Positions 57,274 through 64,000 of a DNA stretch of 64,000 bases are shown piece after piece (positions within the stretch are counted from its first letter, which is position 1; each line of letters opens with the position of its first letter). The DNA lies in assembly GCF_019352175.1 (NCBI RefSeq), contig NZ_JACBYI010000013.1:62001-126000 (forward strand), read 5' to 3'. Below the pieces are notes generated by a model, which was not told the DNA's origin, did not search any database, and saw only the letters and a program-made list of their open reading frames with translations. Both the position numbers and the translations under genes were made by a program. This DNA comes from Paenibacillus sp. S150. Lineage in GTDB: Bacteria; Bacillota; Bacilli; Paenibacillales; Paenibacillaceae.

Positions 57274-58151
57274 CAGAAGGCACCTCCGTCCTCGTAATAC
57301 GCATAACGGTTCGCCGCCTTCATCAGGATGAACGTCACGGCCAGCAGGATCAGGAACAGCACCCAGGATAAAGCGGAGGCATAGCCCATTTTGAAATAAT
57401 GAAACGCATTGTCATACAGGAGCATTCCGTACAGATAGGTGGATTTCACCGGACCGCCCCCCGTAATGACGAATGCCGCTGTGAACTGCTGGAATGCCCC
57501 GATGGTCTGCATGACCAGATTGAAGACGATGACAGGGGCGAGCAAGGGCAGGGTGATGCTTGAAAAGACCCTCGTCCGCGCAGCCCCGTCCACCCTGGCG
57601 GCTTCATACAGCTCATGCGGAATCTGCTTCAGACCGGCCAGAAAAATAACCATGGATGAACCAAATTCCCAGGCAGGCAGCAGCGAGATTGTAAACAGGG
57701 CCAGCCTGGGATCGCCCAGCCAGTCCTGGACAGGCAATCCCAGCCCCTGGAACAGCTTGTTGACAACGCCCTCCCGCATGAACAGAAACTTCCACAGCAC
57801 GGACACCGCAATGCTCCCCCCGAGGATGGAAGGGAGATAATACAGGGTACGGAAGAGAGACATTCCTTTGGCCGGCAGGTTCAACACCAGTGCAACGAGC
57901 AGCGCGAAAGCCAGCTTGAGCGGCACCGCCAGCAGCACATACTGGAAGGTGACCTTCAGGGAGCGGGTAAAGTCAGGGTCCTTCGTGAACATATAGATGA
58001 AATTGTTCCAGCCGGCGAAGACCGGTGTCTTGATGATGTTATACTGCGTAAACGAGTAATACAGCGAGGACAGGAACGGATACAGCGTAAGCAAGAGAAA
58101 TCCCGCCAGCCAGGGGCTGATGTAGAGCAAGCCGGCATATTTGCTTCGCAT
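57273..58151 (-). CDS. CUT1-family sugar ABC permease (MalF-like)
   Basis: A 292-residue permease. SPWLAGFLLLTLYPFLSSLYYS opens the first membrane segment, and the EAA loop is LYEAARVDGAARTRVFSSITLP. The start codon follows the binding-protein gene by one base after its stop. It pairs with the MalG-type gene immediately after. The importer lacks an ATPase gene. Confidence 0.92.
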   Translation of the reverse strand: MRSKYAGLLYISPWLAGFLLLTLYPFLSSLYYSFTQYNIIKTPVFAGWNNFIYMFTKDPDFTRSLKVTFQYVLLAVPLKLAFALLVALVLNLPAKGMSLFRTLYYLPSILGGSIAVSVLWKFLFMREGVVNKLFQGLGLPVQDWLGDPRLALFTISLLPAWEFGSSMVIFLAGLKQIPHELYEAARVDGAARTRVFSSITLPLLAPVIVFNLVMQTIGAFQQFTAAFVITGGGPVKSTYLYGMLLYDNAFHYFKMGYASALSWVLFLILLAVTFILMKAANRYAYYEDGGAF

Positions 58152-58152
58152 C

Positions 58153-59484
58153 CTATTCTATGTCCTTGAGCTTGTCATTCAGGCGCGTAATCAGCCCTTC
58201 CGCTGCCGCCCTCGGCTCAAGCTGTCCAAACCCTACCTGCTGGAGATAGTCCTCGGCCAGCTTGGACAGCTCCTGGTTCCCGCTGATGCCGTTGACCGGA
58301 TCACCGGGATTGGTTAGGGCCAGCTCGACCGCTTTGACAACGGTGCTGTCGATCAGGCCTTTCCCGGCAAGCAAATCCGCATTCGCCTTCACCGGAGGAA
58401 CACTGTATACATCCATCAGTATTTCCGCGGCCTCCGGATCGGTCAGCAGCCAGCTGGCGAATTTGGCTGCTTCCCCGGGATGCTTGGACGCCCTGTTCAG
58501 GGCCAGCGGGTTGCTCGGATTCACCACTACTCCGGATGCCTTGGCATCCGCAGGAACCGGATAGGATGCAACATCAATATCCGGGTTGAACGATTTCAGC
58601 TTGCTCAGCGTGGAGGCCAGGCCGAAGACCGCACCGATCTTGCCTTGCTGCCAGGCGGGATTCTCGGTAATTTCCGGATACAGGCTGCTCTGGGCCAGCG
58701 GCTGCAGCACCCCGTCATCCAGCAGCTGCTTGTAATAGGCGAAGGCTTGCTCCAGCTGGCCGGCGGTAAAGCCGGGCGTCTTGTCCTCGTTGATCCATTG
58801 TCCGCCGGTCAGCTGGGCGACATAGGGCTGAAGGAAGCCGCGCACATCCAGCTGCGCCAGCAGGTAAGCCTCCGGGTCCTGTTCATGCACCTTTACGCCA
58901 GTCTCATGAATCTTCTCCCAATCCCAGTCGGACGACTCCTCAATTCCGTATTTGTCGAAGAAAGGCTTGCTGTAAGCGGTGACCATGCCGTTGATTCCCA
59001 TCGGCAGGCCGACCAGCTTGCCGTTCACCACTGTATACTTTTCCAGAAAGCCCGAATCGAAGGCGTCCAGATTGACGTTGTCCTTCTGTTCATACCAATC
59101 GATCGTCAAGTCTCCCTTGACCGCTATTTCATCGATCCAGTCAAAGGAGAGCGGTGTCAGATCCGGTGCGGTACCGCCTGCCAGCTGAGTGACAAGCTTC
59201 TCATAGTAACCGTCGAATCCGCTGTATTCTGCTTCAATCTGCACATGGGGATTCTTTGCCGTATATGCATCAATTGCCGCAAGCAGCGCCTTGTGCCGGT
59301 TCTCGGAGCCCCACCAGGCAAAGCGGAGCGTGACATCCTCCCGGGCTGCTTGCTCTGTGGGAACAGGAGCGGCCGTCTGCTCCTGCGCTGTCGTCTTGTC
59401 CGAAGAATTGGAGCATCCGGAAATCAGACTGGCTCCCAGTGCCAATAGTGTTATTAATCTCATTTGTTTAATTGGTTTTGGCAT
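58153..59484 (-). CDS. Sugar-binding lipoprotein of the sulfatase-linked importer
   Basis: A 443-residue family 1 binding protein. The signal peptide ends in LISGC (Cys24). VTLRFAWWGSENRHKALLAA and EAEYSGFDGYYEKLVTQLAG are standard N-terminal segments. The frame is open to 59601, but the ATG at 59484 has AAGGAG upstream and places the lipobox correctly, so it is used. It is the first gene of the minus-strand operon, divergent from the YesN/YesM genes that probably control it. Confidence 0.92.
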   Translation of the reverse strand: MPKPIKQMRLITLLALGASLISGCSNSSDKTTAQEQTAAPVPTEQAAREDVTLRFAWWGSENRHKALLAAIDAYTAKNPHVQIEAEYSGFDGYYEKLVTQLAGGTAPDLTPLSFDWIDEIAVKGDLTIDWYEQKDNVNLDAFDSGFLEKYTVVNGKLVGLPMGINGMVTAYSKPFFDKYGIEESSDWDWEKIHETGVKVHEQDPEAYLLAQLDVRGFLQPYVAQLTGGQWINEDKTPGFTAGQLEQAFAYYKQLLDDGVLQPLAQSSLYPEITENPAWQQGKIGAVFGLASTLSKLKSFNPDIDVASYPVPADAKASGVVVNPSNPLALNRASKHPGEAAKFASWLLTDPEAAEILMDVYSVPPVKANADLLAGKGLIDSTVVKAVELALTNPGDPVNGISGNQELSKLAEDYLQQVGFGQLEPRAAAEGLITRLNDKLKDIE

Positions 59485-59770
59485 AACAATGTCTCCTTCT
59501 TTCGTGTGGATGTCCTTACTATACCTGCGCAGAGGCCGGACCGACAGATGCGCAGGTTGAGAAATGGTATCCTGTATGAGCTTTTTCCGAGGAAAAGGCA
59601 TCCTGATCCGACATTATGTCCATTCAAGAGTAGTTTCCGGCCAAATGGCGCTCTGCAGAGGAAATTCATTTGCTCCGGCTCTGTACAAGCCCCAAAATAT
59701 CATTTACTATTTCTTAATATCCGATAAGATTACTATATCATTAACTATGACGAACGGGAGGGAGAAGCTG

Positions 59771-60529
59771 ATGTACAAACTGGTGCTTGCGGATGACGAT
59801 GCGGAGATCCGGAGCGGGCTGTCGCAGTATTTTCCTTGGGCCCAGCTCGGCTTTGAGCTGGTGAAGACCTTCCGCAACGGAGCAGAAGCCTGGAATTACC
59901 TGCAGGAGCATGAGGCAGATGCGCTGCTCTGCGATATCTCCATGCCGGTGATGGGCGGACTGGAGCTGGCGCGCAGGCTGTATGAGCAGGAATCCGGGAT
60001 TACGGTGGTTCTGCTGAGCGGCTATGCCGAGTTCGATTATGCCCGGGAAGCGCTTGCCTATGATGTGAAGCGTTATCTGGTGAAGCCTACCGGGTACGAG
60101 GAGCTGTGCAGCGAGTTTTCCCGGCTCCGCCTGGAGCTGGACCGGAGCCGGGAAAAGCAGACTGCCGGCCGGGCAGAAGCCTTGCCGGCTTATTCGCAGC
60201 AGGTGACTGATATCCTGAAAGCCTATGTGCAGAAGCATTACCGCACCGCCTCGCTTGAGGAAGCCTCCCGGCTTGTTCATATGAACCCGGATTATGTCAG
60301 CAAGTTTTTCAAGCAGCATACCGGTGAGAATTTCTCCGACTATGTCGTCAGAGTCAGGATGATCAGGGCGGCGGAGCTGCTGCGGGATATCCGGTACAAA
60401 ACCTTTGAAATCAGCGAAATGGTAGGGTACAGCTACTCCAAAAATTTCACGCGGTCCTTCAGGAAATTTTACGGTATGAGTCCGCGTGAATACCGGAACG
60501 GGCAGCAGCCCGGTGACCCGGTAAGATGA
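59771..60529 (+). CDS. YesN-type response regulator with AraC HTH domain (short form)
   Basis: A 252-residue regulator: receiver domain with phospho-Asp55 (LCDISMP) and the Lys of YLVKPT, then an AraC double HTH (SRLVHMNPDYVSKFFKQH, MVGYSYSKNFTRSFRKFYG). It lacks the long middle region found in the regulator at 31652, the compact layout also known in the family. The ATG at 59771 follows GGGAGGGAG; the frame is open to 59564 but has no ribosome site there. It overlaps the kinase gene by four bases. Confidence 0.93.
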   Translation: MYKLVLADDDAEIRSGLSQYFPWAQLGFELVKTFRNGAEAWNYLQEHEADALLCDISMPVMGGLELARRLYEQESGITVVLLSGYAEFDYAREALAYDVKRYLVKPTGYEELCSEFSRLRLELDRSREKQTAGRAEALPAYSQQVTDILKAYVQKHYRTASLEEASRLVHMNPDYVSKFFKQHTGENFSDYVVRVRMIRAAELLRDIRYKTFEISEMVGYSYSKNFTRSFRKFYGMSPREYRNGQQPGDPVR

Positions 60530-62262
60530 GCCGCCGTTTTTTTCTGAAGAATCTGTCGATGTTCATGATCCCCATGCTGATTCCGGTCCTGATTCTGGGT
60601 ACGCTTGCCATCGTTGTCACCGGAAGGTTTCTTCAAAGCGACAATGACAGGAACCATTATGCAATCTTTACCCAGATGGACCGGACCATGGCAACGGCAC
60701 TGGATGAGATGGATTCACTGTATGTCAGCCTGGCCAATGCCGAGATTGTCCACCGTCTCCAGCAAATTTTGAGTACCCAGACCCTGACGCTGGAGAATTT
60801 GCGGATTCTGTCAACGATTCTTGAGTATGTGAAGGGCCCTGCCAATGCGAAGCCTTATATTGAATCCATTTATCTCGATGCAGACAATGAAGCGGATCAG
60901 CTGCTGACCAGCAGGGAAGGGCTAATCCGCAGGGAGGAGCTGCCGGACAAGGACTGGAAGGAGCCGCTGGCTGCGCATATGGGAGACCGGGGGATCTGGC
61001 TGGAGCGGCGGAGCATTCAGAGGTATTCATTTGAACCGCCGGTGCAGGTTATGACGCTGTATAAATCCATATATTCCACGGTCACTGCACGGCCCGCAGG
61101 TATGCTTGCGGTGAACCTGAATGCCGGTTACATAGAGAGGCAGCTCGATGCGCTGCGGCTGGCGGAAGGCCAGCGATTGCTGGTTCTGGGAAGCGGAGGG
61201 GAGCTGCTGTATCAGAATAGGGCTTCCGCACTGGCAGAGCCGGGCAGCGGGGCGGCGGAGCTTATGAAGGACAGCTCGTATGCGGCGGCCCGTTACACGG
61301 CAGCAAACGGCTGGACATATGTCATATTGACGCCGCGCCGTTCGCTGAATTCCGTACCCTTTACACTCAGCAGCCTGACCGTTCTGTTTGTGCTGGTTTC
61401 CTTTGGACTCGGCCTGCTGCTGACGATGCTGCTTACCCGCCGGAACACCTCTTATATCCGCGACCTGATTTCCCTTATCCGGCATGCGGAGCGTTCGGAG
61501 CCGCTGCCTGCCATCTCAGCCTCTCTCAAACAGGACGAGTACGGCTATATTTCACGTTCCCTGGTTAAGAGCTTCATTGAGCAGATTGACCTCAAGGTTC
61601 AGCTGGCTGATGAGAAATACCGCCTGCGCACCGCAGAGCTGCTGGCGCTTCAGACCCAGATTAATCCGCATTTTTTGTTCAATACGCTGGAGAGCCTGTA
61701 TTGGAAGACCGCCTCTCTGTCCGCTGCCGGAAATGATGCGACCGTTATGCTTGAGCATTTGTCCCTGCTGCTGAAATATTCACTTACTACACCCGGAGAA
61801 CCCGTAAGCGCCGAAGAGGAAATCCGCCATGCCCGCCGTTATGTGTCCATTCTGGGCCTGAGGAATCAGGGAGGCTTCGAGCTGCTGTGGCAGTATGATC
61901 CGGAGGAGATCTCCGGCTATAGCCTGCCGAAGCTGCTGCTGCAGCCGCTGATTGAGAACAGCATCCAGCATGGACGGGAGACGGAAGACCGGCTGCTGCG
62001 CATCAAGATCAAGCTGCTTGAGGCTTCCGGGAAGCTGTGTATCGCGGTGGTCGATAACGGCCGGGGCATGGCCCGGTCCGAGCTGGAGGAACTGCGGCGC
62101 CGGATCGCCTCATCCGATGAACAGTATGCGCATATCGGCCTTGCCAACACTTTCCGCCGTATTGAGCTGCTGTTCGGAGAGAACGGGAGTTTCCGCGTAT
62201 ACAGCAAATTGAACTGGGGAACGGCGGTGGTGATCCGCATTCCACGGAGCGAGGATGGCTAG
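60526..62262 (+). CDS. YesM-type sensor histidine kinase
   Basis: A 578-residue kinase with membrane segments at about 10-32 and 285-308, an extracellular sensor between, a HAMP-like linker, a His_kinase domain with His382 (QTQINPHFLFNTLES), and an ATPase domain (IENSIQHG, DNGRGM, GLANTFRRIELLFG). The ATG overlaps the stop of the response-regulator gene, the reverse gene order to the pair at 29910. It probably senses a sugar related to the divergent sulfatase/importer operon; the xylanase downstream is a second possible target. Confidence 0.93.
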   Translation: MSRRFFLKNLSMFMIPMLIPVLILGTLAIVVTGRFLQSDNDRNHYAIFTQMDRTMATALDEMDSLYVSLANAEIVHRLQQILSTQTLTLENLRILSTILEYVKGPANAKPYIESIYLDADNEADQLLTSREGLIRREELPDKDWKEPLAAHMGDRGIWLERRSIQRYSFEPPVQVMTLYKSIYSTVTARPAGMLAVNLNAGYIERQLDALRLAEGQRLLVLGSGGELLYQNRASALAEPGSGAAELMKDSSYAAARYTAANGWTYVILTPRRSLNSVPFTLSSLTVLFVLVSFGLGLLLTMLLTRRNTSYIRDLISLIRHAERSEPLPAISASLKQDEYGYISRSLVKSFIEQIDLKVQLADEKYRLRTAELLALQTQINPHFLFNTLESLYWKTASLSAAGNDATVMLEHLSLLLKYSLTTPGEPVSAEEEIRHARRYVSILGLRNQGGFELLWQYDPEEISGYSLPKLLLQPLIENSIQHGRETEDRLLRIKIKLLEASGKLCIAVVDNGRGMARSELEELRRRIASSDEQYAHIGLANTFRRIELLFGENGSFRVYSKLNWGTAVVIRIPRSEDG

Positions 62263-62352
62263 CCAGCCGTATCAATCCTGCGTGCAGGAGGGGCGATTCC
62301 AGGTGTCGGCGGCTGCGCGGAAACCCAATATTGCCTTCTGAAAAAGCCATGT

Positions 62353-62395
62353 GCAAAAAACCGCAAGGACAGAAAGCGGTCTTGCGGTTTTTTGC
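62353..62395. terminator. Strong terminator after the kinase
   Basis: GCAAAAAACCGCAAG-GAC pairs with GTC-TTGCGGTTTTTTGC, giving a GC core flanked by A- and T-runs, so it can work in both directions. Confidence 0.9.
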
Positions 62396-62521
62396 CTCTC
62401 TTATTCCTGCCGGTTAAGAAATGAACTAAAAAAAGCACGATACAATCTTTAATTTCAGGTAAGACGCACAATTTTGATTATGCTACGATTTGGGTTGAGA
62501 GAGAGGGGGCTGCATCGAGAG

Positions 62522-62537
62522 TTGTAAGCGCTTAACT
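62522..62537 (+). promoter_or_regulatory. Possible cre site (CcpA) before the xylanase gene
   Basis: TGTAAGCGCTTAAC (62523-62536) matches the palindromic core of catabolite-responsive elements, TGTAAGCGCTTACA, except in the last three positions. It lies about 37 bases upstream of the start codon, where a bound CcpA would block transcription. Confidence 0.5.
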
Positions 62538-62572
62538 TGTTTGGCCCAAATTCATACAAAGGAGTGCAACGC

Positions 62573-64000
62573 ATGAGTAAAAAAATTAAACAAGTCTTCT
62601 CGGTCTTATTGGCGGCGGCCCTGCTTATACCGGCAGGCTGGCTTGCTCCGGCTGTGCGGGCTGCATCATCGGAACTGGAAGACACGGCAATAGCGGTGTA
62701 TCACGAAACCTTTGTGAATGGAGCAGGCATCGCGGTTCAAGCGGGAGGTGCCAGCCTGACGGCGGTTGCCGGCCATTTTTTTGAAGGCAACGCCGACGGA
62801 GCGGCATTATACGTAAGCAACCGGGTGAACAACTGGGATGCGGCTGATTTCAAATTCAGCGATCTCGGCCTGGTCAACGGAAAAACCTATACGGTGACTG
62901 CCAGCGTCTATGTTGACGCGAATGCGACCCTGCCCTCCGGTGCAAATGCAGCGCTTCAAACCGTGGACAGCTATGGAAACTATGCAGAGATCCCTTATGA
63001 AGCAGGCAAAGCGGTTGCCCTGGCCAAAGAATTCACCGTGGATTCAAGCAAGGATCAGGCCTTGCGGATCAACTCGAACGGAGCCGGGGCCGCTGTCCCG
63101 TTCTATCTCGGAGATATTCTGATCACCGAGAAGGCGGATTCGAATGGCGGGGAAGAGACTCCGAGAGAGCCGGCATTGCCTTTTACGGCCATTACCTTTG
63201 AAGACCGGACTGCCGGCGGCTTTGAAGGCCGGGCCGGGACTGAACAGCTGAGCATCACAGATGAAGAGAATCACACTCCGGACGGCTCCTTTGCATTGAA
63301 AGTGGAAGGCAGAGCCTCTACATGGCATGGACCGTCATTGCGTGTGGAGAAGTATGTAGACCCAGGCAGCGAGTATACGGTTTCAGCATGGGTCAAGCTG
63401 ATTGAGCCTGCAAGCTCCCAGCTTCAGCTGTCTACACAGGTCGGCAACGGAAGCAGCGCGAATTATGTGGCATTGTCGCCCAAAACAATCAGCACCAGCG
63501 ACGGCTGGGTCCAATTCGAGGGAAGCTACCGTTATAACAGTACTGGCGGCGAATATTTAACCATCTATGTTGAAAGTTCAAATAACGGAACGGCCTCCTT
63601 CTATATCGACGACATCGGCTTTGAAAAAACGGGTGCAGGCCCAGTTGCCATCCAAAAGGACCTGCTTCCGCTGAAAAATGCCTATCAAAACGATTTTCTC
63701 ATCGGCAATGCGATCACCGCCGAGGATCTGGAAGGCGTCCGCCTTGAGCTTCTTGGTATGCATCACAATGCCGCTACCGCAGGCAATGCCATGAAGCCGG
63801 ATGCGCTGCAGAATGCAAAGGGGGTTTTTACCTTTGATGCGGCTGATGCAATGGTTGACAAGGCTCTGGCGGAAGGGCTGCAAATGCACGGGCATGTTCT
63901 GGTATGGCATCAGCAGTCACCCGCGTGGATGAATACGGCAGCGGATGCAGAAGGCAATACGGTTGCCCTGGACCGCGCCGAAGCGCTCGCCAATCTGAAG
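62573..64000 (+). CDS. Secreted GH10 endo-xylanase with two N-terminal CBM modules, 3' end cut by the window
   Basis: The 476 visible residues start with a signal peptide (about 1-32, AVRAAS cut region). Two CBM22/CBM4_9-type modules follow (about 40-185, with [15 protein letters not shown]; and about 205-360, with [23 protein letters not shown] and [10 protein letters not shown]). The GH10 barrel begins near 370 ([18 protein letters not shown]) and shows [10 protein letters not shown] and [11 protein letters not shown]; the catalytic glutamates lie beyond the edge. Where many GH10 enzymes have TAENAMK, this one has TAGNAMK. The ATG follows AAAGGAGTG. It hydrolyses xylan outside the cell, and a near-consensus cre site suggests glucose repression. 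Confidence 0.93.
   Translation, partial: MSKKIKQVFSVLLAAALLIPAGWLAPAVRAASSELEDTAIAVYHETFVNGAGIAVQAGGASLTAVAGHFFEGNADGAALYVSNRVNNWDAADFKFSDLGLVNGKTYTVTASVYVDANATLPSGANAALQTVDSYGNYAEIPYEAGKAVALAKEFTVDSSKDQALRINSNGAGAAVPFYLGDILITEKADSNGGEETPREPALPFTAITFEDRTAGGFEGRAGTEQLSITDEENHTPDGSFALKVEGRASTWHGPSLRVEKYVDPGSEYTVSAWVKLIEPASSQLQLSTQVGNGSSANYVALSPKTISTSDGWVQFEGSYRYNSTGGEYLTIYVESSNNGTASFYIDDIGFEKTGAGPVAIQKDLLPLKNAYQNDFLIGNAITAEDLEGVRLELLGMHHNAATAGNAMKPDALQNAKGVFTFDAADAMVDKALAEGLQMHGHVLVWHQQSPAWMNTAADAEGNTVALDRAEALANLK

Overview
The window reads as one chromosomal segment of a Paenibacillus-type Firmicute. The clues are moderately high GC, strong AGGAGG-type ribosome sites, repeated YesM/YesN-type sensor-regulator pairs, several CUT1 sugar importers with no ATPase of their own, a LicT/bgl operon, and a modular secreted xylanase. 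The genus is an inference from gene content; no rRNA gene is present.

Layout, left to right. (1) 1-7181: the 3' end of a modular type I polyketide synthase (KS-AT-KR-ACP-KS and a degenerate AT), followed by a membrane-anchored Acg-like nitroreductase. (2) 7182-8880: 1.7 kb of non-coding DNA built from a dispersed repeat family. (3) 8881-15407: a compact six-gene type III-B (Cmr) CRISPR effector operon whose Cas10/Cmr2 lacks an N-terminal HD domain and carries GGDA instead of GGDD; no array, cas6, cas1/cas2 or CARF effector is present. (4) 15501-20066: a beta-glucoside PTS operon (licT, bglP, GH1) with a promoter and two antiterminator/terminator switches. (5) 20240-29257: a rearranged glycan locus with a beta-helix pseudogene cut at a repeat copy, two sugar permeases, a PrsA-like foldase, a minisatellite, a frameshifted GH112 phosphorylase and a GH29 fucosidase. 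(6) 29258-29820: fragments of several broken genes.

(7) 29910-38924: YesM/YesN pair, LplA-type binding protein, two Gfo/Idh/MocA oxidoreductases and LplB/LplC-type permeases. (8) 39088-44178: a divergent AraC regulator, a sugar-type importer and a nucleoside hydrolase. (9) 44387-46222: an AT-richer secreted protein and a truncated GNAT gene. (10) 46306-54276: a full Dpp/Opp-type importer in an operon with a class V aminotransferase, an amidohydrolase and a uracil-DNA-glycosylase-like protein. (11) 54370-54867: the longest copy of the dispersed repeat. (12) 55031-62262: a sulfatase and CUT1 importer on the minus strand, with a divergent YesN/YesM pair. (13) 62573-end: a secreted CBM22-GH10 xylanase cut by the window edge, with a near-consensus cre site upstream.

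Most of the window is environmental carbohydrate scavenging: each importer sits next to a regulator that senses substrate and to enzymes that process the imported compound. The most unusual parts are the Cmr operon with a probably silent Cas10, the dispersed non-coding repeat that marks module boundaries and one gene breakpoint, the minisatellite, and the split GH112 gene.
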